Part shown: positions 18,139 through 28,977 of the stretch, piece by piece
How the letters are laid out: the number at the start of each line of letters is the position of its first letter
Position numbering within the stretch: the first letter of the stretch is position 1
NCBI RefSeq assembly: GCF_018332455.1
Contig: NZ_BOPZ01000018.1
Span: forward strand, 1 to 64,000
DNA length: 64,000 nt
Reading direction: 5' to 3'
Source: Clostridium polyendosporum
GTDB lineage: Bacteria > Bacillota > Clostridia > Clostridiales > Clostridiaceae
Notes under the pieces: model-generated
Databases searched by the model: none
What the model saw: only the letters and a program-made list of their open reading frames with translations
What the model was told of the DNA's origin: nothing
Program-made: the position numbers and the translations under genes

Positions 18139-18215
18139 AATTGACAAGATACATTATATGCAAGGAAGAAATTCAGCTTTTGCTGAATTCTTCCTAGCAT
18201 TGTTAATTGTCAATT
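18139..18215. other. 77-bp inverted repeat between pgk and tpiA
   Basis: Outer arms AATTGACAA/TTGTCAATT, middle ATGC/GCAT and inner AGGAAGAA.TTCAGC / GCTGAATTCTTCCT with a TTTT loop. There is no T-run, so it is not a classic terminator. It could be an mRNA 3' stabiliser or a small palindromic insertion. Confidence 0.65.
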
Positions 18216-18309
18216 TCTATAGATAGATTTAATGACTAACTTATTTGCGAAAATATCAGTATTTTTAATATTTTCTGAACTGTAAGTTAAATCGTTAAGT
18301 CGCTTATCG

Positions 18310-18349
18310 TAAGATACATAAGTTGGATTTATAAAGTTGTGTATCTATC
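18310..18349. repeat. Short degraded repeat A
   Basis: AAGATACATAAGTT and AAAGTTGTGTATCT arms, with the internal stem missing. Confidence 0.5.
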
Positions 18350-18406
18350 ATGAATTAGTAAAAGATTGCATTTATAAAATATTATTATTATTTTGAGGTG
18401 AAAGAT

Positions 18407-19153
18407 ATGAGAATGCCAATAATCGCAGGAAACTGGAAAATGCACTATACTGTTGATGAAGCAGTTAAAGTTATAGAAGAATTAAAGCCACTTGTAAAAG
18501 ATGCTAAGTGTGAAATAGTAGTTTGCCCAACATTTGTTTGTTTAGATGCTGTAACTAAGGCTGTTAAGGGAACAAACATAAAGGTTGGAGCTCAAAATAT
18601 GCACTGGGAAGAAAAAGGTGCTTTCACTGGTGAAATTGCTCCAGGAATGTTACAAGCTTTAGCAGTAGATTATGTTATCATCGGACACAGTGAAAGAAGA
18701 CAATATTTCAATGAAACAGATGAGACTGTAAATAAGAAGCTTAAGGCAGCTTTTGCTCATAACGTTGTACCAATTCTTTGCGTTGGTGAAAGCTTAGAAG
18801 AAAGAGAATCAGGAAGAACAAATGAAGTTATAGAAGCTCAAATTAAAGTTGACCTTGCAGGATTAACAAAAGAACAAGTTGAAACTTTAGTTATAGCTTA
18901 CGAGCCAATCTGGGCTATAGGAACAGGAAAAACAGCTACTTCAGAACAAGCTAATGAAACAATAGCAGCGACAAGAAAAATGGTTGCTGAAATGTTCGGT
19001 TCAGAAGTTGCTGATAAAACAAGAATACAATATGGTGGAAGTGTTAAACCTTCAACTATAAAAGAACAAATGGGTCAATCAGATATAGATGGCGCATTAG
19101 TTGGAGGAGCTAGCTTAGTAGCTGCTGACTTCTCAGGTATAGTTAACTACTAA
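18407..19153 (+). CDS. tpiA: Triosephosphate isomerase
   Basis: A 248-residue TIM barrel with AGNWKMH (catalytic Asn/Lys), GHSERR (catalytic His), the [14 protein letters not shown] loop (catalytic Glu) and the phosphate-binding YGGSVKP and GGASL. It interconverts dihydroxyacetone phosphate and glyceraldehyde-3-phosphate. GTG 18398 is in frame, but GAGGTG directs initiation at ATG 18407. It lies 323 bp after pgk, with a large hairpin and a repeat in between, so it may be transcribed partly on its own. Confidence 0.98.
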   Translation: MRMPIIAGNWKMHYTVDEAVKVIEELKPLVKDAKCEIVVCPTFVCLDAVTKAVKGTNIKVGAQNMHWEEKGAFTGEIAPGMLQALAVDYVIIGHSERRQYFNETDETVNKKLKAAFAHNVVPILCVGESLEERESGRTNEVIEAQIKVDLAGLTKEQVETLVIAYEPIWAIGTGKTATSEQANETIAATRKMVAEMFGSEVADKTRIQYGGSVKPSTIKEQMGQSDIDGALVGGASLVAADFSGIVNY

Positions 19154-19172
19154 TTTTATAAAAGTTAATATT

Positions 19173-19225
19173 AAACAATAGCAATAGGCAACTAATTCCA
19201 ATTGTTTATTGCTGTTGTTTTTTGA
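19173..19225 (+). terminator. Terminator after tpiA
   Basis: AAACAATAGCAATA / TATTGCTGTTGTTT stem (one G-T pair) followed by T-rich sequence. Confidence 0.75.
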
Positions 19226-19243
19226 TTATCTGCATATTATAAT
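19215..19243 (+). promoter_or_regulatory. gpmI promoter
   Basis: TTGTTT (19215-19220), 17-bp spacer, TATAAT (19238-19243). The -35 overlaps the 3' arm of the tpiA terminator. Confidence 0.6.
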
Positions 19244-19298
19244 AGTATATAAAGTAAGAAACTTTTTATAAATGAATTTGGTAATATCGGAGGTTAAT

Positions 19299-20834
19299 AT
19301 GACTAAGAAGCCAGTAATGTTAATGATACTAGACGGATTTGGAATCGCACCAAAGTCAGATGGAAATGCAGTAGAAATAGCTAATAAGCCAAACTATGAT
19401 AAATATGTAGCAAAATACCCAAGCACTGAGCTAAGTGCAAGTGGTATGGAAGTTGGACTACCAAGAGGACAAATGGGTAACTCTGAAGTTGGACACTTAA
19501 ATATTGGTGCAGGAAGAATAGTGTACCAAGAGCTAACAAGAATAACTAAGGCGATTGAAGATGGAGACTTCTTTGAAAATGAAGCTTTAAATTCAGCAGT
19601 TGATAAAGCGTTACAAACAAATTCTTCATTACACCTTTTAGGTCTTTTATCAGATGGTGGTGTTCACTCACACATCGATCATCTAAAGGGATTACTTCAA
19701 TTAGCTAAGAAAAAAGGTTTAGAAAAAGTATATGTTCATCCATTCATGGATGGTAGAGATGTTGCTCCTTCATCAGGTAAAAACTTCATAGTAGAACTTG
19801 AAAACTACATGAAGAAAATTGGTGTAGGTAAGATTGCAACAGTAAGTGGTAGATACTATGCTATGGATAGAGATAACAGATGGGAAAGAGTTCAACTAGC
19901 TTATGATGCAATGGTAAATGCTAAGGGAGAAACTGCAAACAGTGCAGTTGAATGCATGGAAAGTTCATATCATGATAACAAGACAGATGAATTTGTATTA
20001 CCTTGTGTAATTCTAGAAAATGGACAGCCAACCACTACAATTAAAAATGGAGACTCAGTAATATTCTTCAACTTTAGACCAGATAGAGCAAGAGAAATTA
20101 CAAGAGCTATAAATGATAAGAAGTTTGATGGATTCGAAAGAGAAACATTAAATCTTAATTTCGTTTCTATGACTCAATACGACAAGACAATAGAAGGTGT
20201 AGAGGTAGCATACAAGCCACAAAGTATAACTAATACTCTTGGTGAATATGTTGCTAACAAAGGTTTAAATCAGCTTAGAATCGCTGAAACTGAAAAATAT
20301 GCTCATGTTACTTTCTTCTTTAACGGTGGTGTAGAAACTCCAAATACAGCAGAAGACAGAGCACTTATACCTTCACCAAAGGTTGCCACTTATGACCTTA
20401 AACCAGAAATGAGTGCTTATGAAGTAACAGATGAGTTATTAAAGAGATTAGATTCAGATAAGTATGACATGATAATTCTTAACTATGCAAATCCAGATAT
20501 GGTTGGTCATACTGGGATAGTCGAAGCAGCTAAAAAGGCAGTTGAGACTGTTGATGAATGCTTAGGAAAAGTTGTAGAAAAAGTACTTGAAAAGAATGGT
20601 ACAGTATTTATAACTGCTGACCATGGTAATGCTGAAACTATGATAGATTTTTCAAATGGAGAACCAATGACTTCTCACACAGTTGTTCCAGTTCCATTAG
20701 TATGGATATCAAAAGATGCTGAAGGCAAGGAACTTAACGAAGGTGGAAGACTTTGTGATATAGCTCCAACAATGCTTCAAGTTATGGATTTAGAAGCTCC
20801 TGCAGAAATGACAGGAAAGTCATTAATAAAATAA
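19299..20834 (+). CDS. gpmI: 2,3-bisphosphoglycerate-independent phosphoglycerate mutase
   Basis: A 511-residue Mn-dependent iPGM. The alkaline-phosphatase-like domain shows MLMILDGFG with the metal ligand Asp, GNSEVGHLNIGAGR containing the catalytic Ser, HPFMDGRD, FNFRPDRAREI, YAHVTFFFNGG and the C-terminal TADHGNAE. It converts 3-phosphoglycerate to 2-phosphoglycerate. The start is ATG 19299 with CGGAGGT; an upstream in-frame ATG at 19272 lacks a site. It has its own promoter and terminator. Confidence 0.97.
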   Translation: MTKKPVMLMILDGFGIAPKSDGNAVEIANKPNYDKYVAKYPSTELSASGMEVGLPRGQMGNSEVGHLNIGAGRIVYQELTRITKAIEDGDFFENEALNSAVDKALQTNSSLHLLGLLSDGGVHSHIDHLKGLLQLAKKKGLEKVYVHPFMDGRDVAPSSGKNFIVELENYMKKIGVGKIATVSGRYYAMDRDNRWERVQLAYDAMVNAKGETANSAVECMESSYHDNKTDEFVLPCVILENGQPTTTIKNGDSVIFFNFRPDRAREITRAINDKKFDGFERETLNLNFVSMTQYDKTIEGVEVAYKPQSITNTLGEYVANKGLNQLRIAETEKYAHVTFFFNGGVETPNTAEDRALIPSPKVATYDLKPEMSAYEVTDELLKRLDSDKYDMIILNYANPDMVGHTGIVEAAKKAVETVDECLGKVVEKVLEKNGTVFITADHGNAETMIDFSNGEPMTSHTVVPVPLVWISKDAEGKELNEGGRLCDIAPTMLQVMDLEAPAEMTGKSLIK

Positions 20835-20858
20835 GTTAAGTTAGCAATCTTTAGTATT

Positions 20859-20897
20859 AAAAAACCCATGAGAACTTTTTTCTCATGGGTTTTTTAA
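20859..20897 (+). terminator. Terminator of gpmI
   Basis: AAAACCCATGAGA / TCTCATGGGTTTTTT, a 13-bp stem with a T-run. Confidence 0.9.
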
Positions 20898-21135
20898 TAT
20901 TTAACATATTAAAACTTTATCAGTTATCTTTAGAATTTAACGATAAAAATTTAAATTATAAGAGAAAATTTTAATGTTTAAAAATATTATTTTTACAATG
21001 TAAATGTTTATAAAACGCTTAAAATTGCCAAAATAATAATTTCATGCTATAAAAATAATAATCTTGCAAGAATAAAATTGATATTATTAAAAATTTAGAA
21101 TATTTATTGACTTAAGAGGAACATGCTGTTAACAT

Positions 21136-21228
21136 TATAATATAATAAAACAATAAATTTTATTATGAAGTTTGGTAATGAAGCCATAGGATTTTTAATG
21201 ATAATTAATGATTCTGTGGATTTTTTTA
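21136..21228 (+). promoter_or_regulatory. Promoter and terminator-like leader hairpin of the amino-acid ABC operon
   Basis: A TATAAT at 21136-21141 (no good -35) is followed by a leader with a CCATAGGA...TTCTGTGG stem enclosing an inner TTAAT/ATTAA stem (about 21184-21219). This ends in T7 some 30 bp before the gene's ribosome site. The layout suggests attenuation, but no T-box or known riboswitch was recognised. Confidence 0.45.
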
Positions 21229-21268
21229 TGTGTTATTTTTAAGCTACAGATACAGAGGAGGGGGCAAT

Positions 21269-21994
21269 TTGATTCAAATTAAAGAATTGAACAAATATTT
21301 TGGTAAAGTACATGTATTAAAAAATATTAATTTAACTGTTAAGACAGGAGAAAAATTAGTTGTAATAGGCCCGAGTGGTTCAGGTAAAAGTACATTAATA
21401 AGACATATGAATTATCTTGAAGAGCCTTCTTCAGGAAAAATTATTGTAGATGGTGTGGAGTTAACGGCCCCTAAAGCACCTATAGCTAAGGTAAGACAGT
21501 CTGCAGCAATGGTGTTTCAACAATTTAATCTTTATCCTCATAAAACAGTTTTAGAAAACTTAACTTTAGCACCAATAAAAATTCAAAAGGTGTCTAAGGA
21601 AGAAGCAGAAAGAACAGGATTAGAATATTTAGATATAGTTGGGCTAAAGCATAAAGCTAACGCTTATCCGACACAACTTTCAGGCGGTCAACAGCAGAGA
21701 GTTGCAATTGCAAGAGCTTTAAATATGCATCCTAAAATTATTCTTTTTGATGAACCAACATCTGCGTTAGATCCAGAAATGATTCAAGAAGTTTTAGATG
21801 TAATGGTAAAGCTTTCCAAAGAAAATATAACAATGGTTTGTGTTACTCATGAAATGGGATTTGCAAAACAGGTAGCAGATAGAGTTATCTTTATGGATGG
21901 TGGAGAAATTATTGAAGAAGGAAATCCAGAACATTTCTTTAAAAATCCAACTCATGAAAGAACAAAATCATTTTTAAGCAAGATATTGAGATAA
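21269..21994 (+). CDS. Polar amino-acid ABC transporter ATP-binding protein
   Basis: A 241-residue GlnQ-type ATPase with Walker [11 protein letters not shown]-loop [12 protein letters not shown] signature [15 protein letters not shown], Walker [15 protein letters not shown] and switch His in CVTHEMGFA. It energises uptake of a polar amino acid. TTG 21269 is chosen because GAGGAGGGGG ends five bases before it and the protein then starts [11 protein letters not shown] as relatives do. It is first of four genes (ATPase, binding protein, two permeases) inserted between gpmI and eno. The substrate (Gln, Glu, Asp, Arg or Cys) cannot be told. Confidence 0.92.
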   Translation: MIQIKELNKYFGKVHVLKNINLTVKTGEKLVVIGPSGSGKSTLIRHMNYLEEPSSGKIIVDGVELTAPKAPIAKVRQSAAMVFQQFNLYPHKTVLENLTLAPIKIQKVSKEEAERTGLEYLDIVGLKHKANAYPTQLSGGQQQRVAIARALNMHPKIILFDEPTSALDPEMIQEVLDVMVKLSKENITMVCVTHEMGFAKQVADRVIFMDGGEIIEEGNPEHFFKNPTHERTKSFLSKILR

Positions 21995-22021
21995 AGTAAA
22001 TAAATGAAGGAGGAATGTTTT

Positions 22022-22813
22022 ATGAAAAAGTCAATGGCAGCATTGATGCTTGCAGTATCAGTTTTATTTACTGGTTGTTCAGCTGCTGGTAATGGAAGCA
22101 AAGGTGTTGAAGATATACAAAAGATTAAAGATAGAGGCGTTTTAAAAGTTGGAGTTAAGGTGGACATACCTAAGTATGGTTATAAGGATCCTAAGACAGG
22201 AAAAATTGAGGGCTTAGAGATTGATATTGCAAAGCAAATTGCTAAGAAGATTTTAGGGGATGAAAATAAAATAGAAATGCAGGCAGTTACATCAAAAACA
22301 AGAGGGCCACTTTTAGATAGTGGAGAAGCAGATCTAATTGCTGCTACATTTACTATAACTGAAGAGAGAAAGAAAAGTTATAATTTCTCTGAACCATATA
22401 TTAAAGATGGTGTAGGTTTACTTGTAAAGAAGTCAGCTGGATTTAAGAGCTACAAGGATTTAGATGGTAAGAAAATAGGTGTTGCTCAAAGTGCTACAAG
22501 TAAAAAAGCACTTCAAGAGGAAGCTAATAAACTAGGTATTAAAGTTCAATTCTTAGAGTTTGGAAGTTTCCCAGAGATCAAGGCAGCGTTGGATTCAGGA
22601 AGAGTTGATTGTTTCTCAGTAGATACATCAATACTTAGTGGTTATTTAGATGATAATACAGAAATACTGCCAGATCGTTTCAGTCTTCAAGAATACGGAA
22701 TAGCTTCAAAGAAGACTAATACAGAGCTTGCTAAAGTAGTTAATGAAACAATCGCTGATATGAAAAAGTCAGGAGAATTAGATAAATTAATTAAAAAGTG
22801 GGGAATAAACTAA
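22022..22813 (+). CDS. Amino-acid ABC transporter substrate-binding lipoprotein
   Basis: 263 residues: a signal peptide with lipobox LFTGCSAAG (Cys about 19), then a family-3 solute-binding domain with VLKVGVKVDIPKYGY, GLEIDIAKQIAKKI, ITEERKKSYNFSEPY and a C-terminal IADMKKSGELDKLIKKWG. It would capture the amino acid outside the membrane and hand it to the two permeases. The start is ATG 22022 with AAGGAGGAATG. It overlaps the next gene by one base (TAATG). Confidence 0.92.
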   Translation: MKKSMAALMLAVSVLFTGCSAAGNGSKGVEDIQKIKDRGVLKVGVKVDIPKYGYKDPKTGKIEGLEIDIAKQIAKKILGDENKIEMQAVTSKTRGPLLDSGEADLIAATFTITEERKKSYNFSEPYIKDGVGLLVKKSAGFKSYKDLDGKKIGVAQSATSKKALQEEANKLGIKVQFLEFGSFPEIKAALDSGRVDCFSVDTSILSGYLDDNTEILPDRFSLQEYGIASKKTNTELAKVVNETIADMKKSGELDKLIKKWGIN

Positions 22814-23538
22814 TGAATGGACCATTTGCTTGGTTTAAATGGCAAGCTTTATTTAGTGATTGGACAATATTTGGAAAAGGGTTTTTAATTACCTTAACTG
22901 TATCAGTTTTATCATTAGCATTAGCTCTTACTTTAGGGATAGTCTTTGGTATGTTTTCAAATTCTAGAATTAAAGTATTAGAAGTCTTGAGTAGAGTATA
23001 TGTTGAAATAATCCAAAATACACCGCTTGTAATACAAATCTTTTTCCTTTATAACGGTTTACCACACCTAGGTATTATGATGCCTATTATGATGATTGGT
23101 GTACTTGGTGTAGGAGTTTACCATGGAGCGTATATTTGTGAAGTAGTTAGAGCAGGTATAAACTCAATCCCAAAAGGACAAATGGAAGCTGCTTTATCAC
23201 AGGGTTTTACTTATTGGGAAGCGATGAGATATATTATATTACCTCAAGCAAAAAGAGTTATGTTACCGCCTTTAACGAATCAGGCAGTTAACTTAATAAA
23301 GAATACATCAGTGCTAGCAATAATTGCAGGTGGAGATTTAATGTATCAAACTGATTCTTGGTCAAGTAATAACCTATACTATGGACCAGCGTATGTGGTT
23401 ACAGGGTTATTATATCTAGTATTATGTTACCCACTAGCATCATTAGCTGCAAGAATGGAAAAGAAAGAATATCATTTTACAGATGAGGATAAAGAAGAAG
23501 TGAACGAAATTCAATGTAAGGAGGAGGCGACAGCATGA
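22813..23538 (+). CDS. Amino-acid ABC transporter permease 1
   Basis: A 241-residue HisM-type permease with about five membrane helices, the family start [37 protein letters not shown] and the EAA loop [22 protein letters not shown] that docks the ATPase. The start codon overlaps the preceding stop, and its 3' end overlaps the second permease by 4 bp, so the operon is tightly coupled. Confidence 0.92.
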   Translation: MNGPFAWFKWQALFSDWTIFGKGFLITLTVSVLSLALALTLGIVFGMFSNSRIKVLEVLSRVYVEIIQNTPLVIQIFFLYNGLPHLGIMMPIMMIGVLGVGVYHGAYICEVVRAGINSIPKGQMEAALSQGFTYWEAMRYIILPQAKRVMLPPLTNQAVNLIKNTSVLAIIAGGDLMYQTDSWSSNNLYYGPAYVVTGLLYLVLCYPLASLAARMEKKEYHFTDEDKEEVNEIQCKEEATA

Positions 23539-24182
23539 TAGCAGAACTTTTTAGTCCGCAAAATATTAAATTTCTACTTCAGGGATTAAGCCTTACTCTT
23601 TATATATCAGTGGTAACTATAATTTTAAGTATGGTAATAGGTACAGTACTAGGAATTGTAAGAGGATCATCAACAGGAATATTAGGAAAGATTGCAGGTT
23701 TTTATATTGAAGTTGTTAGAAATACTCCTTTATTACTTTGGGTTTTAGTAACTAGATTTATTGCTAATATGAAACCAGCAAATGCAGGAATATTAGCTCT
23801 AACTATATTTACTTCTGCAATTATAGGTGAAGTTGTAAGAGGTGGATTAAACTCAGTAAAAAAGGGGCAATGGGAAGCAGCTTACTCTCAAGGATTTAAT
23901 TATTTTCAAATATTAATTTATGTAATACTTCCACAGGCCTTTAGAAATATGGTACCTGCCTTAGCTTCTCAATTCATAACTGTTATTAAGGATACTTCAT
24001 TCCTGTGGGCTGTTGGAATTGAAGAGATAACAGGAAAAGGAATGATACTTATGGGTAGTTATGGTAGTACTGCTCAAGTATTTACATTGTTTGGAACTAT
24101 AGCAGTAATGTACTTTTTATTAAACTACATATTATCAGTTCTATTTAGAATGCAGCAGCAAAAATTTGCGTTGCAGGGATAA
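23535..24182 (+). CDS. Amino-acid ABC transporter permease 2
   Basis: A 215-residue partner permease with [34 protein letters not shown] and the EAA loop [22 protein letters not shown]. It starts at ATG within an ATGA overlap with permease 1, with GGAGGCGA upstream. It pairs with permease 1 as a heterodimeric channel and ends the operon before a strong terminator. Confidence 0.92.
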   Translation: MIAELFSPQNIKFLLQGLSLTLYISVVTIILSMVIGTVLGIVRGSSTGILGKIAGFYIEVVRNTPLLLWVLVTRFIANMKPANAGILALTIFTSAIIGEVVRGGLNSVKKGQWEAAYSQGFNYFQILIYVILPQAFRNMVPALASQFITVIKDTSFLWAVGIEEITGKGMILMGSYGSTAQVFTLFGTIAVMYFLLNYILSVLFRMQQQKFALQG

Positions 24183-24194
24183 TTAAAATATTAG

Positions 24195-24229
24195 AAAAAA
24201 GCAAATCCGAAAGGGTTTGCTTTTTTTTG
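24195..24229 (+). terminator. Terminator of the amino-acid ABC operon
   Basis: AAAAGCAAATCC / GGGTTTGCTTTTTTTT stem with a long T-run. The remaining bases to eno (about 24230-24500) are A/T-rich, with only a weak resemblance at 24233-24265 to the 89-bp element; nothing else was recognised there. Confidence 0.85.
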
Positions 24230-24489
24230 CTCTATAGGAAGTTGCGAATTGTAAGGTTATGGATAATTTATAATATAATCAAAGTAGTAGACTTTTTTAT
24301 AACTTGTGATGAATAAAGAATATAAGTTGATTATTGTTATCAAATAATTACTATTACAATATAATTATATTATATAATTAAATGAGTTGGAATATTATGC
24401 ATTTATAAGTATTAGTATAAAAATAAATTAATTGTGAAAACTTTTAATAGTTCTAGTAAAAAAAAGAAATAATATAAAAGGTATACTAA

Positions 24490-25812
<1,323 letters not shown>

Positions 25813-25816
25813 TATA

Positions 25817-25851
25817 AAAACAGGCATCTGCAAAAGGGTGCCTGTTTTTGT
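25817..25851 (+). terminator. Terminator of eno
   Basis: AAAAACAGGCA / TGCCTGTTTTT stem with a T-run. Confidence 0.85.
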
Positions 25852-25913
25852 ATATTAGCTAAATGTTGTAAATGCTATAATATTATGTTATGATATGGTT
25901 ATAATACATATAT

Positions 25914-26041
25914 TATAGATAAACAACCTTAGAACTGAATTGGCTTGCTGTCATTTTACGAAGTAAAGTTTGACTAAAGATTTAATAGGCTCGATGCCTG
26001 CTCAACTTTATTAAGGATTGAAATTGTTTATCTTTATTAGG
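25914..26041. repeat. Repeat A with repeat B nested inside
   Basis: A ends (tagataaacaacctta ... attgaaattgtttatcttta) flank a nearly complete B (gctgtcattttacgaagtaa ... ataggctcgatgcctgctca ... actttatta). This is the reverse nesting to 10511-10671. Confidence 0.75.
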
Positions 26042-26075
26042 TAAAGATGAAAAGCGTATTTAGGGGGTGACTCTT

Positions 26076-26306
26076 TTGTATACAACTATGATAGTATTTC
26101 AAGCGATTTTAGGTATAATTATAGTAATGTCGATTCTTTTACAACCTACAAAGGCTGATGCTTTAAGTGGACTTATCCAAGGAAAAGGGGAAACTTTCTT
26201 TTCAAGGAATAAAAGCAGAACAAGAGAAGCAGTTCTTTTTAGAATTACAGTTATAGCATCATTATTATTTGCTATAAATACAATAGCGTTAAATTTAGTT
26301 AAATAA
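26076..26306 (+). CDS. secG: Protein translocase subunit SecG
   Basis: 76 residues with two membrane helices (about 5-23 and 52-72) separated by the SecG loop SILLQPTKADALSGLIQGKGETFF and RTREAVLFRITVIASLLF. SecG assists protein movement through SecYEG. The start is probably TTG 26076, six bases after AGGGGGTG; GTG 26067 lies inside that site. It lies downstream of eno and upstream of hppA/rnr, matching the eno-secG-rnr order of other clostridia with hppA added. Confidence 0.88.
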   Translation: MYTTMIVFQAILGIIIVMSILLQPTKADALSGLIQGKGETFFSRNKSRTREAVLFRITVIASLLFAINTIALNLVK

Positions 26307-26311
26307 CACAT

Positions 26312-26343
26312 ATGAAGGCTGGTCATAATTGACCAGCCTTCAT
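26312..26343. terminator. Hairpin after secG
   Basis: ATGAAGGCTGGTC / GACCAGCCTTCAT perfect stem without a T-run; probably an end-of-transcript or stabilising hairpin. Confidence 0.6.
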
Positions 26344-26579
26344 GCGTTCTTAGGTTCATTTGCTGAAATCTGATTAAAAGAGAACCCGGATTAAATTTGT
26401 ATAGTCTCCATAATTACTAAACTTTATTTTATATAAAATGAGGATATTAATGAGAAAAGTAATAATTTTAAAAATATTACATTTATTAAAAAAATTAACT
26501 TATTCCTAAAGGATATTTAGGATATTAGTTGAATTAATAGCATAATAATTATATGAATGTAAAGATGGGAGGGAGTTAT

Positions 26580-28607
26580 ATGAATAATTATTTACTTACA
26601 TCTGTTATAACAGGATTACTTGCTTTAGTCTTCGCCTTTTTACTAAGAAAATCTATAGTAAAAAGAGAAATAAAAAACGAAAAGATGAAGGAAATTTCAG
26701 GATATATTGAAGAGGGTGCAATGGCATTCTTAAGACGTGAGTACAAGTATTTAGCTGTTTTTATAGTGGTGGTTGCTATCGCCATTGGGGTTTTTATCCA
26801 TATACAAACAGCTATATGTTTTGTAGTTGGAGCATTATTCTCAATTTTGGCAGGATTCTTTGGTATGAAGGTAGCAGTAAAAGCTAATGTCAGAACTACT
26901 CAAGCAGCTGAAAAGAGTATTAAGGAAGCTTTAACTGTTGCTTTTTCTGGTGGCTCTGTTATGGGAATGTGTGTTGTTGGATTAGGGATTCTTGGATTAG
27001 GAATCTTATCAATTATCTTTGACTTAGATGTAACTTATATCACTGGCTTTGGACTTGGAGCATCATCTATAGCACTTTTTGCAAGAGTAGGTGGTGGTAT
27101 TTATACAAAGGCTGCAGATGTAGGGGCAGATCTAGTTGGTAAAGTTGAAGCTGGAATTCCAGAGGATGATCCTAGAAACCCAGCAGTAATAGCAGATAAT
27201 GTTGGTGACAACGTTGGTGATGTTGCAGGCATGGGTGCAGATCTTTTTGAATCTTATGTTGGTTCAATTATATCAGCTATAACTCTTGGTTCAGTAGTTA
27301 ACTTAACTAGTGGTAAGGAAGCTGTATTTTTCCCGATTGTAGTATCCTGTGTGGGAATTATAGCATCTATTCTGGGAGTTTTGATGGTTAGAGTTGTTAA
27401 GGGGGACAATCCCCAAAGAGCTCTAAATATTGGCACTTATATTGCTGGAATACTCATGATAATTGGAACAGGAATATTTAGTAAGATAATGTTTGGTGAT
27501 TATAAGGCTTTTGGTGCTGTTATAGTTGGTATAATAGTAGGGTTATCTATAGGAAAAATTACAGAAATTTATACTTCTGCTGATTATAAATATGTAAAGG
27601 AAATCGCTAGTCAAACTCAAACAGGTCCAGCAACAACAATTATTTCTGGGCTTTCTGTTGGAATGAAGTCAACTGTTCCTCCAATATTATTAATATCCGT
27701 AGGAATATTAGTAGCTTACTATATCGTAGGTGGACAAAGTCACGCTACTTTAGGTCTTTATGGAATAGCTCTTTCAGCAGTGGGTATGCTTTCAACAACA
27801 GGAATTACTGTTGCTGTTGATGCTTATGGTCCAATTGCAGATAATGCTGGTGGTATTGCAGAAATGGCAGGACTTCCTGAGAATGTAAGGGAAATTACAG
27901 ACAAGCTTGATTCTGTAGGTAATACCACTGCAGCTATAGCTAAGGGATTTGCCATTGGATCAGCAGCTCTTACAGCATTAGCTTTATTTGCTTCCTATGC
28001 TGAAACAGTTAAACTACAAACTATAGATCTTTTAAATCCTCTTACTTTAATAGGATTTTTGATTGGTTCTATGGTTCCATTTATGTTTGCGGCATTAGCT
28101 ATGGAAGCAGTTGGTAAGGCTGCAAATCAGATGGTGGAAGAGGTAAGAAGACAATTTAGAGAAAATCCAGGTATAATGGAAAGGACTGTTAAACCAGATT
28201 ATAAGAGATGTGTAGATATATCCACTCAAGCAGCTTTAAGACAAATGCTTCTACCAGGAGTTTTAGCTATTATAATACCTATTGGAATGGGACTTCTTTT
28301 TGGTACAGAAGCATTAGCAGGGGTAATAGCAGGTGCTGTTGGTACAGGTGTACTTATGGCTGTAATGATGGCTAATGCTGGTGGTGCATGGGATAATGCT
28401 AAGAAGTACATTGAAAGTGGAGTTTATGGCGGAAAAGGAAGTTCTGCTCATAAGGCTGGAGTTGTAGGTGACACCGTAGGAGACCCATTTAAGGATACAG
28501 CAGGACCAGCAATGAATATTCTTATAAAACTTATGACTATAGTATCTCTTGTATTTGCAAGTGTAATAGCAACTTATGGAGGGATAATAACTAATTTATT
28601 TAAGTAA
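26580..28607 (+). CDS. hppA: Membrane-bound K+-stimulated pyrophosphatase
   Basis: A 675-residue integral membrane pyrophosphatase with about 16 hydrophobic helices. Pyrophosphate/Mg sites are visible in [42 protein letters not shown] and the C-terminal [17 protein letters not shown]. The NTTAAIAKG segment has Ala where K+-independent enzymes have Lys, so this belongs to the K+-dependent class, whose members pump Na+ and/or H+ using pyrophosphate. That would conserve energy from biosynthetic pyrophosphate. The start is ATG 26580 with GGGAGGGAG; an in-frame ATG at 26553 has no site. Confidence 0.95.
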   Translation: MNNYLLTSVITGLLALVFAFLLRKSIVKREIKNEKMKEISGYIEEGAMAFLRREYKYLAVFIVVVAIAIGVFIHIQTAICFVVGALFSILAGFFGMKVAVKANVRTTQAAEKSIKEALTVAFSGGSVMGMCVVGLGILGLGILSIIFDLDVTYITGFGLGASSIALFARVGGGIYTKAADVGADLVGKVEAGIPEDDPRNPAVIADNVGDNVGDVAGMGADLFESYVGSIISAITLGSVVNLTSGKEAVFFPIVVSCVGIIASILGVLMVRVVKGDNPQRALNIGTYIAGILMIIGTGIFSKIMFGDYKAFGAVIVGIIVGLSIGKITEIYTSADYKYVKEIASQTQTGPATTIISGLSVGMKSTVPPILLISVGILVAYYIVGGQSHATLGLYGIALSAVGMLSTTGITVAVDAYGPIADNAGGIAEMAGLPENVREITDKLDSVGNTTAAIAKGFAIGSAALTALALFASYAETVKLQTIDLLNPLTLIGFLIGSMVPFMFAALAMEAVGKAANQMVEEVRRQFRENPGIMERTVKPDYKRCVDISTQAALRQMLLPGVLAIIIPIGMGLLFGTEALAGVIAGAVGTGVLMAVMMANAGGAWDNAKKYIESGVYGGKGSSAHKAGVVGDTVGDPFKDTAGPAMNILIKLMTIVSLVFASVIATYGGIITNLFK

Positions 28608-28617
28608 TTATAATAAC

Positions 28618-28706
28618 CTCTATAGATACACAACTCCATAACTGAATTGAATAAGAATTGAAGTTTTTTGTCTTTAGTGGGATTTCACTTAGTGAAATGA
28701 CAGCAA
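28618..28706. repeat. Short repeat A followed by repeat B right half
   Basis: A arms ATAGATACACAACTCC and ATTGAAGTTTTTTGTCTTTA are joined to B hairpin half GATTTCACTTAGTGAAATGA and CAGCA. Confidence 0.65.
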
Positions 28707-28708
28707 TT

Positions 28709-28743
28709 AAAAGTACAGGTGAATTTGTCGCCTGTACTTTTTA
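28709..28743 (+). terminator. Terminator after hppA
   Basis: AAAAGTACAGG / CCTGTACTTTTT stem with a short T-run. Confidence 0.8.
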
Positions 28744-28819
28744 GTACATTTACCTAAAAATTATGTAGTCTTATAGAAGGAAATATTTAGATAATCAATT
28801 TGATTTTTTACATTTATTG

Positions 28820-28869
28820 TAATGTAAAGATATATTTTCTTTACATTATTTTCATATATAGTATATAAT
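28820..28869 (+). promoter_or_regulatory. rnr promoter with operator-like inverted repeat
   Basis: TAATGTAAAG (28820-28829) and CTTTACATTA (28839-28848) form a perfect 10-bp inverted repeat with a 9-base spacer. The right arm contains TTTACA, which with TATAAT at 28864-28869 (18-bp spacer) makes a plausible promoter. A repressor bound here would block the -35 region. Confidence 0.5.
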
Positions 28870-28977
28870 AAACCTGCTTATAAATTTTCATAAAATGTAC
28901 CAATAAAATAGAATGATTTTAACCATATTGGGAGAAAATATAAGCGAAATTCCGTTGAGGAAAATGGAGGATTTATT

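Noticed and set aside
18141-18160. TTGACA promoter element between pgk and tpiA
   Set aside because: The nearest -10-like sequence is only 8 bases away; the hexamer is better explained as part of the long inverted repeat.
21184-21228. T-box or known riboswitch upstream of the amino-acid ABC operon
   Set aside because: No T-box sequence, specifier loop or known aptamer core could be found; only a hairpin with a T-run remains.
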